Counted from the stretch's first letter, positions 9,006-19,479 are shown. The stretch: DNA of 64,000 nucleotides from Dehalococcoidia bacterium (GCA_029940375.1 JAPYUX010000001.1:95641-159640); one strand, 5' to 3'. Numbers and translations: made by a program. Notes: generated from the sequence alone by a model not told the origin.

Positions 9006-10490
9006 CTATTTTTTTTTATCTAAAATTTTGTTTATTAAACTGTTTGACACACTAGGATCTGCTTGTCCTTTGGTTGCTTTCATCACTTGACCTAGTAAGA
9101 ATTTTTTTGATTGTTCTTTACCAGATAAAAAATCTTCAACTGCTTTTGGGTTACTCTCAATTATATTATAAATGGTTGATTCAAGTTCATCTGTATCTGT
9201 GACGATTGACAAATTATTATCCTTTATAATTTTTTCTGGATTTTCTCCAGTATGCCACATCTGTTCAAATACATTTTTTAAAATTTTGTTGTTTATTTTA
9301 TAGCTTTTATATTTACAACTACTTTTATAAATCATAATCAATTCTGCTAAGTCTTTTTCAGTAAACTTTATTTTGTTAAATTCCATACTTGAATTATTGT
9401 TTAGAAGACGATTAAATTCTCCGTTCATCAAATTTGCTAAATATTTTATTGTTTCGTTATTTTGAATTTTTTTTGGTAAAAAATTTATTGTTTTATCGAA
9501 AAAATCTGAGAAATTTATATCATTAGTTAACAATGATGCATCATAGTCATTTAATTGATAATTTTTAATATAATTTTCTTTTCTTTTCTGAGGTAGAACT
9601 GGGAGTTTATTTCTTATCTGATCAATCCAGGAAGATTTAATGGTTAATGGAGGAATGTCAGGTTCAGGAAAATATCTATAATCATTTGATTCCTCTTTGG
9701 TTCTTTGAGGAATAGTTTTTTTGCGTTCTTCTGACCATCCTCTGGTTTCTTGTATTATCTTTATATTATTTTCAATATCATGTATTTGGCGCTTTATTTC
9801 GTAATCAACAGCTTCAGCTACAGCAGATATCCTATTCATATTTTTTATTTCAACTTTGGTTCCTAATTTTTCTTCTCTTTCTTCTTTAACACTAATGTTC
9901 GCATCACATCTAAATGAACCTTCTTCCATGTTGGCAGATCCTACTTTAATGTATCTTATTATCTTCTGCAAACTTTCTATGTACTCTATCACTTCATCAG
10001 AAGAGCCAAGATCTGGTTCAGTTACTATCTCCATTAATGGTGTACCTGATCTATTTATATCTAATATGCTATATGAATTACCATTTGAGTTTATATGGGT
10101 TAATTTTGCTACATCTTCTTCCATATGGACACGATTAATTCTGATTTTTTTATTATTTTTCTTTTCAAGCATAATAAAGCCATTTATACATATTGGTTCA
10201 TCAAATTGTGATATTTGGTATCCTTTCATTAGATCTGGATAAAAATATTGTTTTCTATCAAATTTTGTTGATTCAACAATTGAACAATCTAATGCAATAC
10301 CTATTTTAATAGCACTTTCTACAGCTTTAATATTTACCACTGGCAGTGCTCCTGGAAGTCCCATAGTTGTAGGGTCTACTAAAGTATTAGGTTCAGAATT
10401 TTGATATTTAGCACTCGAAGAACTAAACATTTTACTGTTTGTATTTAGTTGAACATGAGTTTCTAAACCTATAACTGCTTTGTATGTCAT
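9006..10490 (-). CDS. gatB: Aspartyl/glutamyl-tRNA amidotransferase subunit B
   Basis: 494 residues with the GatB start AVIGLETHVQLNTNSKMF, the conserved GLPGALPVVN and RKQYFYPDLMKGYQISQFD blocks, and a C-terminal YqeY/tail domain ending DPSVSNSLINKILDKK. GatCAB amidates misacylated Glu-tRNA-Gln and/or Asp-tRNA-Asn; GatA and GatC are not in the window. Starts with ATG at 10490, divergent from sufB across a 109-base gap. Confidence 0.96.
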   Translation of the reverse strand: MTYKAVIGLETHVQLNTNSKMFSSSSAKYQNSEPNTLVDPTTMGLPGALPVVNIKAVESAIKIGIALDCSIVESTKFDRKQYFYPDLMKGYQISQFDEPICINGFIMLEKKNNKKIRINRVHMEEDVAKLTHINSNGNSYSILDINRSGTPLMEIVTEPDLGSSDEVIEYIESLQKIIRYIKVGSANMEEGSFRCDANISVKEEREEKLGTKVEIKNMNRISAVAEAVDYEIKRQIHDIENNIKIIQETRGWSEERKKTIPQRTKEESNDYRYFPEPDIPPLTIKSSWIDQIRNKLPVLPQKRKENYIKNYQLNDYDASLLTNDINFSDFFDKTINFLPKKIQNNETIKYLANLMNGEFNRLLNNNSSMEFNKIKFTEKDLAELIMIYKSSCKYKSYKINNKILKNVFEQMWHTGENPEKIIKDNNLSIVTDTDELESTIYNIIESNPKAVEDFLSGKEQSKKFLLGQVMKATKGQADPSVSNSLINKILDKKK

Positions 10491-10599
10491 ATTTTAGATT
10501 TAATTGTATTTATGTAACAATTTTATTTTATATTAGATGTAAAAAATATTATAATAATAAGAGATACTATTTAATATAAATTTATAGAAAGTGTAACCA

Positions 10600-12063
10600 A
10601 TGCCAACTCCAGAAAGTATATCACGAACCACTGATTTGCCAGATTCCGAATATAAATGGGGTTTTACAACTGAAATTGATACTGATTTAGCTCCCAAAGG
10701 AATTGATGAATCTATTGTCAAATTAATTTCTAATAAAAAAGGAGAACCTAAATGGATGCTTGATTGGAGACTAAGAGCATTTAGGCATTGGGAAAAAATA
10801 AATAAAGATCATAAAGAACCTACATGGGCAAAAGTTAATTATCCTCCGATTGATTATCAAGATATTTATTATTATGCAGCCCCAAAATCTATGACGAATG
10901 CCCCAAAATCACTCGATGATGTTGACCCTGAAATGATAGCAACATTTGAGAAATTAGGAATCCCTATACATGAAAGAGAAAAATTAGCTGGAGTAGCTGT
11001 AGATGCCATCTTTGATTCAGTTTCTGTTGCAAATACATTAGATGATCAATTAAAAGATAAGGGTATAATATTCTGTTCCTTCAATGATGCAGTAAAAAAC
11101 CATCCTGATTTAATAAAAAAATATCTAGGATCAGTTGTCCCTTATTCAGACAATTTTTTTGCTACTCTTAATTCTGCTGTATTTACAGATGGGTCTTTTG
11201 CATATATCCCACCGGGTGTTAGATGTCCAATAGAATTAATGACTTATTTTAGGATCAATACGGAAGGTTCTGGTCAATTTGAAAGAACATTGATAATTGC
11301 AGATAAAGGTGCTTATGTATCTTATTTAGAAGGATGTACTGCTCCTTTTAGGAAAACTTCTCAACTACACGCTGCAGTTGTTGAATTAGTAGCTCTTGAT
11401 GATTCAGAAATTAAGTATTCTACTGTACAAAACTGGTTCCCTGGAACTAAAGAAGGTGAGGGTGGAGTATATAATTTTGTCACTAAAAGAGGAAAAGCAA
11501 GTAAAAATTCTAAAATTTCATGGACTCAAGTAGAAACAGGATCAGCGATTACTTGGAAATATCCATCAGTTATTTTACAAGGAGATAATTCTGTGGGAGA
11601 ATTTTATTCGGTTGCACTGACAAATAATTACCAGCAAGCTGATACAGGAACAAAAATGATCCATATAGGAAAAAATACTAAATCTACTGTTGTATCAAAA
11701 GGTATTTCTGCAGGAAAAGGTCAAAACACATACAGAGGACAAATAAAAATAATGCCTAATGCAGATGGAGCAATGAATCATACTCAATGTGATTCCCTTT
11801 TAATTGGCGACCAATGTGGAGCTCATACTGTTCCTTATATTGAAGTTAAAAATTCATCAGCTAGATTGGAACACGAAGCTTCTACTTCAAAAGTTTCAGC
11901 GGATCAGTTATTCTATCTAATGTCTAGAGGTTTATCTGAAGAAGAAGCTAACCATATGATTATTACCGGATGGAGTAAAGATGTTATTAAGGAATTACCA
12001 TTTGAATTTTCACTAGAAGCAACTCAACTTTTGAAAGTAAGCCTAGAAGGTGCTGTTGGTTAA
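10600..12063 (+). CDS. sufB: Fe-S cluster assembly protein SufB
   Basis: A 487-residue SufB with the family blocks [48 protein letters not shown] and the C-terminal [20 protein letters not shown]. SufB forms the scaffold with SufC and SufD on which Fe-S clusters are built. First gene of sufBCD-sufU; sufC follows after 35 bases. Confidence 0.96.
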   Translation: MPTPESISRTTDLPDSEYKWGFTTEIDTDLAPKGIDESIVKLISNKKGEPKWMLDWRLRAFRHWEKINKDHKEPTWAKVNYPPIDYQDIYYYAAPKSMTNAPKSLDDVDPEMIATFEKLGIPIHEREKLAGVAVDAIFDSVSVANTLDDQLKDKGIIFCSFNDAVKNHPDLIKKYLGSVVPYSDNFFATLNSAVFTDGSFAYIPPGVRCPIELMTYFRINTEGSGQFERTLIIADKGAYVSYLEGCTAPFRKTSQLHAAVVELVALDDSEIKYSTVQNWFPGTKEGEGGVYNFVTKRGKASKNSKISWTQVETGSAITWKYPSVILQGDNSVGEFYSVALTNNYQQADTGTKMIHIGKNTKSTVVSKGISAGKGQNTYRGQIKIMPNADGAMNHTQCDSLLIGDQCGAHTVPYIEVKNSSARLEHEASTSKVSADQLFYLMSRGLSEEEANHMIITGWSKDVIKELPFEFSLEATQLLKVSLEGAVG

Positions 12064-12098
12064 ATGTAAATATAAATTCCATAATTAGGAGAAAATCT

Positions 12099-12857
12099 TT
12101 GTTAAATGTAAAGAATCTTAGGGTTAAAGTCGCGGAAAATAATGAATTAATTTTGAATGGCATAAATTTATCTGTGAAAAAAGGTGAAATTCACGCCATA
12201 ATGGGTCCTAACGGATCTGGGAAAAGTACGTTTGCCAACGTTTTGGCAGGTAAACCTGATTATGAAATCGTTGAAGGAGAAATTGATTTCCAATCTAATT
12301 TAATTAACGATCTTCTTCCGGATGAAAGATCACATATGGGACTTTTTTTAGCATTCCAATATCCTTCTGAAATCCCTGGAGTACGTTCATTTCAAATGCT
12401 AAAAGCTTCTATCGATGCAAAAAAAGAGTATTACAAAGAAAAAAAACTTTCTGTTCGTGAATTCTCAAAATTATATGACAGCAAAGTAAAAGAGATGGGT
12501 ATGGATATAGATTTAACTAAAAGGTCTCTTAATTTTGGTTTTTCTGGAGGAGAGAAAAAGAAAAATGAAATTTTACAACTTTCAATATTGGATCCAGCTC
12601 TAGCAATTTTGGATGAAACTGATTCTGGATTGGATGTAGATGCTTTAAGAACAGTTGCTGATGGTGTCAATGCAATGAGATCTGATGAAAGATCTTTTAT
12701 AATTGTTACTCATTATCAAAGGATTTTGAATTATATCGTGCCAGATTTTGTTCATGTTCTTGTTGACGGTAAAATTGTAAAGTCTGGTACCAAAGATCTT
12801 GCTATAGATATAGAAAATAATGGTTATGAGAAAATTATTTCCGAGTTAGGAAGTTAA
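12099..12857 (+). CDS. sufC: Fe-S cluster assembly ATPase SufC
   Basis: A 252-residue ABC-type ATPase: Walker A GPNGSGKST, the SufC-specific FLAFQYPSEIPGV, signature FSGGEKKKNEILQL and Walker B LAILDETDSGLD. The start is TTG 12099, preceded by AGGAGAA at 12087-12093. SufC hydrolyses ATP to drive conformational change of SufBD; it is cytosolic and no permease is present. Confidence 0.96.
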   Translation: MLNVKNLRVKVAENNELILNGINLSVKKGEIHAIMGPNGSGKSTFANVLAGKPDYEIVEGEIDFQSNLINDLLPDERSHMGLFLAFQYPSEIPGVRSFQMLKASIDAKKEYYKEKKLSVREFSKLYDSKVKEMGMDIDLTKRSLNFGFSGGEKKKNEILQLSILDPALAILDETDSGLDVDALRTVADGVNAMRSDERSFIIVTHYQRILNYIVPDFVHVLVDGKIVKSGTKDLAIDIENNGYEKIISELGS

Positions 12858-12858
12858 T

Positions 12859-14169
12859 GTGCTATCAGATATAATTCTTAACAGATTTAAAAATCTCTAT
12901 GAGCCTAATTCGAAATTTGATAAAAAAATCAAAGAAATTAAAATTGATGGTTGGAAAAATTTCAAAAACCATGGCCTTCCACCTAGCCCTCACACTTCAG
13001 AATTATGGAAATATACTAATTTTTCAAAACTGTATAATTCAGAGTTTTCTAAGACATCAAAAAAAAATTATGAGCATGAGTTTTATTCCTCTTTATTTAG
13101 TAAACAAACAGATTGGAATACAATTTTTATTGTTGATGGATTTTATGATGAAAAAAATTCTATTATTTCAAATGAAATAATTTTAGAAAATGCAGTAAAT
13201 TTGAAAAATTTAAAATATTTAAATAAGCAATTTGGTTCCATTGCAATTAATTCAGAAAACGAAATGATAGCCTTAAACTCTTCACTTATGCAAGATCCAA
13301 TTATAGTTTCAATAAAAAATTCTAACAAAGTAAATAACCTACAAATAATAATTGTTAATTCAGGTGAAAATTTTCACTCTAGTAGTTTTCCTCGATTATT
13401 TGTAGAATTTGCTCCTAACACTAAATCCAATATCGTAGAAATGTTTGCAAATTTTGCTGATAATAGTAATGAAAATTTGACTGTGCCAGTAATAGAATAT
13501 CTTTTAGGAAAAAAAAGTGAAGTTTCTCATAAAAGAATTCAAATTGATCATGGAAATTCAAATTATTTTCAATTTGATAGAATTTTACAAAATGAAGAAT
13601 CACAGTTTAAATCTACTTCCTTTTCCTTTTCTGGCCTATTATCAAGATATGATATACACTCTGATTTGCATGGTATTAACTCTTACTGTAGCTTTCATGG
13701 ATTATACGTTACTGACAAAAATCAACACCAAGAAAATGAAATCTCAACTACTCATTCTGTTGAAAGATGCTCTAGTGACCAAATGTTTAAAGGAATTTTG
13801 GCAGGCGAATCAAGAGCAATTTTTAGTGGTAAAGTTTTAGTTAAGAAAAATGCTCAAAAAACTAGAGCTTTTCAAAAAGACTTCAATTTTTTACTTTCAA
13901 AAAGAGCAGAAGTAGATACTAAACCAAGTCTCGAAATATATGCTGATGACGTCGAATGTAGTCATGGAGCAACAGCTGGTAATATTGATAAAAATATGTT
14001 ATTTTATCTCCAAAGTAGAGGAATTAATAAAGACCAAGCTACTTCAATGCTCATAAGAGGATTTGCACAAGAAATAATTGACGAATTTCAAGATGAATTA
14101 TTAATAGAGTACTTGGAAAAATTACTTGATGAAAAAATTCCTACTTTAGATGTTGAAGGAATAATGTAA
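12859..14169 (+). CDS. sufD: Fe-S cluster assembly protein SufD
   Basis: A 436-residue SufB/SufD-family protein. The SufD C-terminal core has DVECSHGATAG followed by LFYLQSRGI, the usual SufD signature, while the N-terminal half is poorly conserved. Starts with GTG 12859, one base after the sufC stop, indicating translational coupling. An overlapping ATG at 12857 is in another frame. Partner of SufB and SufC in the scaffold complex. Confidence 0.93.
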   Translation: MLSDIILNRFKNLYEPNSKFDKKIKEIKIDGWKNFKNHGLPPSPHTSELWKYTNFSKLYNSEFSKTSKKNYEHEFYSSLFSKQTDWNTIFIVDGFYDEKNSIISNEIILENAVNLKNLKYLNKQFGSIAINSENEMIALNSSLMQDPIIVSIKNSNKVNNLQIIIVNSGENFHSSSFPRLFVEFAPNTKSNIVEMFANFADNSNENLTVPVIEYLLGKKSEVSHKRIQIDHGNSNYFQFDRILQNEESQFKSTSFSFSGLLSRYDIHSDLHGINSYCSFHGLYVTDKNQHQENEISTTHSVERCSSDQMFKGILAGESRAIFSGKVLVKKNAQKTRAFQKDFNFLLSKRAEVDTKPSLEIYADDVECSHGATAGNIDKNMLFYLQSRGINKDQATSMLIRGFAQEIIDEFQDELLIEYLEKLLDEKIPTLDVEGIM

Positions 14170-14172
14170 AAA

Positions 14173-14613
14173 ATGGTGAGTGATGAACTAAACGAAATGT
14201 ATGAAGAAATAGTGATGGATCATTATCGCAACCCAAGAAACACAGAATTGCTATCTAAACCAGATTATGAAGTAGAAAAAAACAATCCATTTTGTGGAGA
14301 TGAAATTAAAATACAAATTTCATTGGATCAAAATCAAAAAACTGTTGTAAGTGTAACTGGTAGAGGATGTGCTATTTCACAGGCTTCAGGATCTCTTATG
14401 GCTGAAAAAATTAATTTACTTCCTTACAAAGAATTGCAAAGTAACGTTGACTTGTTTAGAAAATTAATTAGAGATGAGATACTATCTGAAGAAGAGTTAG
14501 ACTTACTTGGAGATGTCTCAGCTTTATCTGGTGTGAGAAAATTTCCAGTCAGAATAAAATGTGCAATGCTTTCTTGGGTTGCTTTGGAAGAAATAATCAA
14601 AAAGAACAATTAG
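14173..14613 (+). CDS. sufU: SufU-type Fe-S assembly sulfur-transfer protein
   Basis: 146 residues. The three zinc-site cysteines are in NPFCGDEI, GRGCAISQASGS and IKCAMLSW, with the extra segment between the second and third motifs that separates SufU from IscU. SufU accepts persulfide sulfur from the cysteine desulfurase SufS, which normally lies next to it but is not encoded between sufD and sufU here. Follows sufD after 3 bases and overlaps the convergent epimerase gene by 4. Confidence 0.92.
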   Translation: MVSDELNEMYEEIVMDHYRNPRNTELLSKPDYEVEKNNPFCGDEIKIQISLDQNQKTVVSVTGRGCAISQASGSLMAEKINLLPYKELQSNVDLFRKLIRDEILSEEELDLLGDVSALSGVRKFPVRIKCAMLSWVALEEIIKKNN

Positions 14614-15524
14614 CTATTGATAGTTTTAATTAACCCCTTTTTTAATGCTGTGAAATTATTGAAATTTAGAATTTTAATTAAATTTGCATTATCTAAACTT
14701 ATATTAAAAATTTCTCCCTTTCTGTCATCTAGAAATGTTGGTTGCAGACCATAATTTAACTGTTTTTTCAAAAAATTAAAAATTTCTATGATTTTAGTTT
14801 CTTGATTGCTAGAGGCATTAATTGTACAATTGATTTTCATTTCACATAATTTCAGTATTATCTCAACTAAATCATCAATGTAAATGTAATCTCTTGAAGA
14901 TGATCCATCTCCAAAAATTCTAATTTCTTGTTTATTTTCCATTAATTTTATAAATTTTGGGATCACATTTTCAGTTTTTTGACCTGGACCATATATATTT
15001 GAAGGCCTGATGATTGAATAATTAATTTTACTTTGAGTTAAAATTTTTTTTGTTAATAATTCACCTTTTAATTTTGAAATTCCATAATTTGAAATAGGAT
15101 TCTTTTCATGATTTTCATCTACAGGAAGATAGTTGGGTTCACCATATATAGCTCCCCCTGAGGAAATAAAAACAAAATAACAATTCGGTAAATTTTTTAC
15201 TGATTTTAAAATGTTTTTAGTACCGTCTACATTATTTTTTTTTGTTTTTATGGGATTCTTCATAGATTCAATTACATTAGTTTGTGCTGCACAATGAATG
15301 ACAATTTCTGGATTATATTGTTCAAAAATTTCAACCATTGAATTGTTTGTGATATTCAGCTCACAGAAAGTCCCATTTTTATTATTAGTAATAAACTTTT
15401 TTTCGGTTATGTTACTACTCAAATTATCAATAACCAAAACATAATTTTCATTAATTAGTTTTTTATATATTGAAAATCCAAGAAAACCTAATCCACCAGT
15501 AATGATAATTTTTTTTTCTTTCAA
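14610..15524 (-). CDS. NAD-dependent sugar epimerase/dehydratase
   Basis: A 304-residue extended SDR. The N-terminal TGGLGFLGFSIYKKL binds NAD, and YGISK is the catalytic Tyr-Lys pair. RPSNIYGPGQ and the FGDGSSSRDYIYIDDLVE segment are typical of UDP-glucose 4-epimerase-like enzymes acting on nucleotide sugars. Substrate is not determinable. Starts with TTG at 15524, 12 bases after the stop of the THI5-like gene, so the two probably form one transcript. Confidence 0.85.
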   Translation of the reverse strand: MKEKKIIITGGLGFLGFSIYKKLINENYVLVIDNLSSNITEKKFITNNKNGTFCELNITNNSMVEIFEQYNPEIVIHCAAQTNVIESMKNPIKTKKNNVDGTKNILKSVKNLPNCYFVFISSGGAIYGEPNYLPVDENHEKNPISNYGISKLKGELLTKKILTQSKINYSIIRPSNIYGPGQKTENVIPKFIKLMENKQEIRIFGDGSSSRDYIYIDDLVEIILKLCEMKINCTINASSNQETKIIEIFNFLKKQLNYGLQPTFLDDRKGEIFNISLDNANLIKILNFNNFTALKKGLIKTINS

Positions 15525-15536
15525 AGCTTATACATC

Positions 15537-16421
15537 CTATGCATATAAAACCACATCATTGATTTTGTGTTTTTTTGTAATCAATTTTGAATGTTCAAAT
15601 ATTTCTATTGATTTTTCATATTCTTGGTTTGAAATCTCTATATTTGAATCCCATGTTTTTAATTTTTGATAATCTTCAATTGCTGCTGATATTGCATTAA
15701 GTGTAAAATCTGGAAAGAAGTCTTTAATTATTAGAGATATTTCCTTAGGAGAAGCAGAGTTTACCCATTTTTTTGCTTTTTCGAACGCCATTGAAAACTT
15801 TTTCCCAGTTTCAGATTTTATCCATTTTTCTTCTGCACATAAACTAGAAAATGCAACTGGGCCTATGATTTCACCAACTGAAGCGATTATTTTTCCATGC
15901 CCTTCTATATTTAATTGATGTGGATATGATCCCTGTTCATGAAAAAATGCATTATTTTCTTCTTTATATCGAGAATACATTAAGGAGGTGGAAAGTGGTT
16001 TTACTGAAACAAGAGGGATTTTTAAAATGTCAATGTTTTTTTTATTAAGAGCATATGATAGCATTGCTTGAGGTTGACCTCCCCTCACATAATAAAATGG
16101 CTTATTGTATAAATCTATCCATTTAAATGAACTATCATTTTTTTTTGAAATAATAAAGAATCCATCTCTGGAATTTATTAATGCAAAGTGTTTGATAGTC
16201 AAACTTATGTTTTTTTCAAAATAATTCCAATTACCTGATACAGCTGATTGTGCAACATCGATTTCACCAGAATTAATTTTTGAATATACATTGATATTAT
16301 CTTTAGGAAAATGATATATACCTTTTAAACCTTCATTTGCTAAAAAATCTCCATTAATCAATGCTAATAAAGGACTATAAAATACAGCATGTCTTGAAGC
16401 AGTTATGTTTATGATTTTCAT
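15537..16421 (-). CDS. NMT1/THI5-like (SsuA-type) substrate-binding domain protein
   Basis: 294 residues with the fold pattern of pyrimidine-precursor or sulfonate/taurine binding proteins: an early PLLALINGDFLANEGL, SGEIDVAQSAVSG, and YVRGGQPQAML. It starts directly at MKIINITASRHAVFYSP with no signal peptide, lipobox or membrane helix, and no permease or ATPase gene is adjacent. It is therefore either an intracellular enzyme or binding protein of the family or an exported protein that has lost its leader. The ligand is unknown. Downstream partner is the sugar epimerase. Confidence 0.65.
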   Translation of the reverse strand: MKIINITASRHAVFYSPLLALINGDFLANEGLKGIYHFPKDNINVYSKINSGEIDVAQSAVSGNWNYFEKNISLTIKHFALINSRDGFFIISKKNDSSFKWIDLYNKPFYYVRGGQPQAMLSYALNKKNIDILKIPLVSVKPLSTSLMYSRYKEENNAFFHEQGSYPHQLNIEGHGKIIASVGEIIGPVAFSSLCAEEKWIKSETGKKFSMAFEKAKKWVNSASPKEISLIIKDFFPDFTLNAISAAIEDYQKLKTWDSNIEISNQEYEKSIEIFEHSKLITKKHKINDVVLYA

Positions 16422-16518
16422 TATTACCTTTTTTTTGAAGAATAGACAAAGCTAAAACAGTTTTTTTGAGAATATTTTATAATAAAATTCAGAACATAAT
16501 TCATTCTAAAAGGCTATT

Positions 16519-17274
16519 TTGTCAAGATATTCAAGAAATAAAAAGAGATTACGTCAAGTTGAAGGAAGACGTGCTGTTATAGAAACCATTCTTTCAGATA
16601 AAAAAATTTCTCATATTGACATGGCTAATAATAATGAAGGGTTGCAAATAGATCAAATTATAGATTTAGCTACCCAAAAAAAAATACAAATCAATTTTAT
16701 TGATAAAAAATCTATAGAAAAAAAATCATCAACAAAAAAATCTCAGGGAATTATCCTTTATACCGATGATAATTATCAGTCTTCAGTTGAAGAAATGATT
16801 TTTTTAGCAGATAAAAGAAAAGAACCCCCGTTTCTAGTTTTTCTTGATAGGATACAAGATCCACATAATTTGGGAGCTATTGCAAGAACAGCTGAAATCT
16901 TTGGTGTACATGGAATAATAGTTCCATCTAAGGAATCGGCAAAGATTTCCCCTGGTTCTATAAGAGCTTCTGCAGGAGCTTTAGAACATATGCTTTTTGC
17001 AATTGTGAATTCTATGAATAAAACGATTGAATATTTAAAAAAAATGAATTTTCAAATAATCGCCCTAGATATGTTAGGTAAAAATATTGAAGATTTTGAT
17101 TTCAATAAATCTATTCCAACAGCATTAATTGTTGGGGCAGAACATAATGGAGTAAGTAAATCCATAATTGAAAAGTCTGATTTTATATTGAGAATTCCAA
17201 TGAGTGGAGATGTATCTTCACTAAATGTCTCTGTAGCCACTGGAATTACGTTATATAAACTAAAATTTCAATAG
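16519..17274 (+). CDS. rlmB: RlmB/TrmH-family 23S rRNA 2'-O-methyltransferase
   Basis: A 251-residue SPOUT methyltransferase. The N-terminal substrate-binding domain starts EGRRAVIETIL. The knotted catalytic part carries motif 1 (DPHNLGAIARTAEIFG), motif 2 (ALIVGAEHNGVS) and motif 3 (IPMSGDVSSLNVSVATGI). Such enzymes methylate a ribose 2'-OH, usually G2251 of 23S rRNA. Starts with TTG 16519 after AAAGG. Other TrmH-family targets (tRNA G18) remain possible. Confidence 0.9.
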   Translation: MSRYSRNKKRLRQVEGRRAVIETILSDKKISHIDMANNNEGLQIDQIIDLATQKKIQINFIDKKSIEKKSSTKKSQGIILYTDDNYQSSVEEMIFLADKRKEPPFLVFLDRIQDPHNLGAIARTAEIFGVHGIIVPSKESAKISPGSIRASAGALEHMLFAIVNSMNKTIEYLKKMNFQIIALDMLGKNIEDFDFNKSIPTALIVGAEHNGVSKSIIEKSDFILRIPMSGDVSSLNVSVATGITLYKLKFQ

Positions 17275-17283
17275 AAAGTTCTA

Positions 17284-18687
17284 ATGCAGAACAAATCATA
17301 TTTTGTTGTAATTCCTGTTATCTTTACGGCTTTAATATATTTATTGGATTTTAATACAACTATTTTAGGTATTTCATCGATGTCTGACGAATTTGATTTA
17401 AATTTAAGACTGGCATCTTGGATAATTTTATCATCTTCAATTATTATGACAGCATTTTTATTACCCATTGGTAATTTAGCTGATTTATTGAATAGAAAAT
17501 TTTTTTATATAATTTCTTTGCTAATTTATTTATTTGGATTATTAATGTCGAGTTATTCATCAAATGTATACATGCTGATACTCTTCAAGACAATTTCAGC
17601 TATTGGATCCACTGGATCATCAATATTAATGTTTATTGTAATTACCTCTACTTTTCCAAAAAAACATCAAGGTTTAGGCCTAAGCATAATAACAACTGCT
17701 GTTGCATCTGGCCAAATGTTAGGGCCATTATTTGCAGGTTTTTTATTAGATAATTATGGTTGGAGATTTGCTTATCAGTTGATATTTGGTGTGGGACTTT
17801 TTACCTTATTTATGGTAATTATGTTTGTTCCCAAATTAGATAGACCAAAATTGGAAGTGAAATATATAGATACTTTTGGTATATTGTATTCGATGATGTT
17901 TATGACATTATTCGTTTTTATAGTAAATGATCCATTTAATTTAGGATTTTACTCTTTTGGAAATTTCTTGCAAATTATAATTTTTATAATCTTGATTTAT
18001 CTTTTCTATAAACGTGAAAAAAAGTTCAATAATCCGATCTTAATTCTAAAAAATTTTAGTAATCCTTTATATTTATGGGGAACTATTTCTCGAATTTTAG
18101 GTTTTACAGGATTTTCTATATTGATATTTTTAAATCCAATATTTCTTCAGAAAATAGTGGGTATAAGTGAAAGCTCTTCAGGTTTAATACTTTTCTATTC
18201 TGGCACAGGAACCGTGATTGCTTCTTCAGTTTCTGGACGTCTATCTGATAAATTTGGGCATAGAATATTTATGATAATAGGTATGCTTTGCTCTGCATTT
18301 GCAAATATAATTCTTTCATTTTTAGCTAATGACTTTAATTTCATATTATTTACGTCTTTGATGTTCATAAATGGTTTTGGAATTGGATTATGGATGGCTC
18401 CTAATATGAGTGCAGTATTGAAGAGTGTACCTGAAAATCAATATGGATCTGTAAGTGCTTATCTTAACCTTATAAGAAATATAGGAACAACCATTGGCCA
18501 AAGCCTTGCCGCAACTATTTTAGTGATTTTTTTAAGTTCTGGGATCACTGAGGTTCAACTAAGTGATATTAATTCAAATTCTCCTGATGAAATACTTCAA
18601 CTATTTAGAAATGGATGGAGATTAACACTTATAATATCAAGTATTATAGTTTTTATATCTGTTTTGGCTTCATATAAAACGAAATAG
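17284..18687 (+). CDS. MFS transporter, DHA2-like (EmrB/QacA type)
   Basis: 467 residues, about 14 hydrophobic helices. The first helix has DFNTTILGISSMSDEF, matching the D-x-T/I-V-N-VALP motif position of 14-TM drug:proton antiporters, and GNLADLLNRKFFY is the MFS A-type loop. Placed at the head of the SDR, ABM and enolase-superfamily genes with 10 bases to the next gene, so it may import the substrate of that block or export a product. The cargo cannot be deduced. Confidence 0.85.
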   Translation: MQNKSYFVVIPVIFTALIYLLDFNTTILGISSMSDEFDLNLRLASWIILSSSIIMTAFLLPIGNLADLLNRKFFYIISLLIYLFGLLMSSYSSNVYMLILFKTISAIGSTGSSILMFIVITSTFPKKHQGLGLSIITTAVASGQMLGPLFAGFLLDNYGWRFAYQLIFGVGLFTLFMVIMFVPKLDRPKLEVKYIDTFGILYSMMFMTLFVFIVNDPFNLGFYSFGNFLQIIIFIILIYLFYKREKKFNNPILILKNFSNPLYLWGTISRILGFTGFSILIFLNPIFLQKIVGISESSSGLILFYSGTGTVIASSVSGRLSDKFGHRIFMIIGMLCSAFANIILSFLANDFNFILFTSLMFINGFGIGLWMAPNMSAVLKSVPENQYGSVSAYLNLIRNIGTTIGQSLAATILVIFLSSGITEVQLSDINSNSPDEILQLFRNGWRLTLIISSIIVFISVLASYKTK

Positions 18688-18697
18688 GAGGAGAGAA

Positions 18698-19441
18698 ATG
18701 AATATTTTAGATAATAAAGTAGCAATAATTACTGGTGGAGGTACTGGAATTGGGAAATCTATTGCAAAAAATTTTTGTCAAGAGGGCGCTAAAGTTATTA
18801 TAGCTTCAAGAAATCAAGAAAATTTAATAAATACAATAAACGATATTAGACAAACAGGTAATGAAATTATTGATTATATTAAATGTGATATTACCAATAC
18901 CAATGAAGTAAAGGATTTGTTTTCACAAACATTTAATAAATATGGATCTATCAATATATTAGTAAATAATAGTGGAGTTATGGACGGAGATCCAATAGAT
19001 CAAATTTCAGATGAAAAATGGGAAAATGTTATTGCTGTAAATGTTACAGGAACATTTAAGTGTACGAGAGAAGCTTTTAAGTACATGAAACAAAAAGGTG
19101 GAAAAATTATAAATATTGGCTCAATTGCAGGAGAAACTCCTAGAATGCATTCTTCACCTTATACCACTAGCAAACATGCAATTAGAGGCCTTACTAAATC
19201 AGCTGCTCTTGATGGTAGAGAATATGGAATTGCAGTTGGTTGTTTAAATCCAGGCAACACTATGGTTGAAAGACGTTCAGATGGAAAATCAGCTACGGGT
19301 GTAGATGAAGGGCAGGAAATCCTAATGAAATCTGAAGATATTGCAAGAACAGCACTTTTGATGGCATCTATGCCTGCATCTACTAATGCCTTTGAAGCTA
19401 CCGTGTTACCTGTAAAACAACCGTTTATTGGTAGAGGATGA
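18698..19441 (+). CDS. Short-chain dehydrogenase/reductase
   Basis: A 247-residue classical SDR with TGGGTGIGKSIA (cofactor binding), LVNNSGVM (NNSG in place of NNAG), a serine in GSIAGE and the catalytic Tyr155-x3-Lys159 (YTTSK). A strong Shine-Dalgarno GGAGGAGAG precedes ATG 18698. Forms a likely operon with the MFS gene upstream and the ABM-domain and enolase-superfamily genes downstream, consistent with oxidation of a sugar or sugar-acid hydroxyl, though this is inferred from context. Confidence 0.88.
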   Translation: MNILDNKVAIITGGGTGIGKSIAKNFCQEGAKVIIASRNQENLINTINDIRQTGNEIIDYIKCDITNTNEVKDLFSQTFNKYGSINILVNNSGVMDGDPIDQISDEKWENVIAVNVTGTFKCTREAFKYMKQKGGKIINIGSIAGETPRMHSSPYTTSKHAIRGLTKSAALDGREYGIAVGCLNPGNTMVERRSDGKSATGVDEGQEILMKSEDIARTALLMASMPASTNAFEATVLPVKQPFIGRG

Positions 19442-19479
19442 TTTATTATGTATAATAAAAAAAAATTAGGAGAAACTTT

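Noticed and set aside
9856-10242. 128-codon plus-strand frame inside gatB
   Set aside because: Antisense shadow of a strongly conserved gene; no matching domain.
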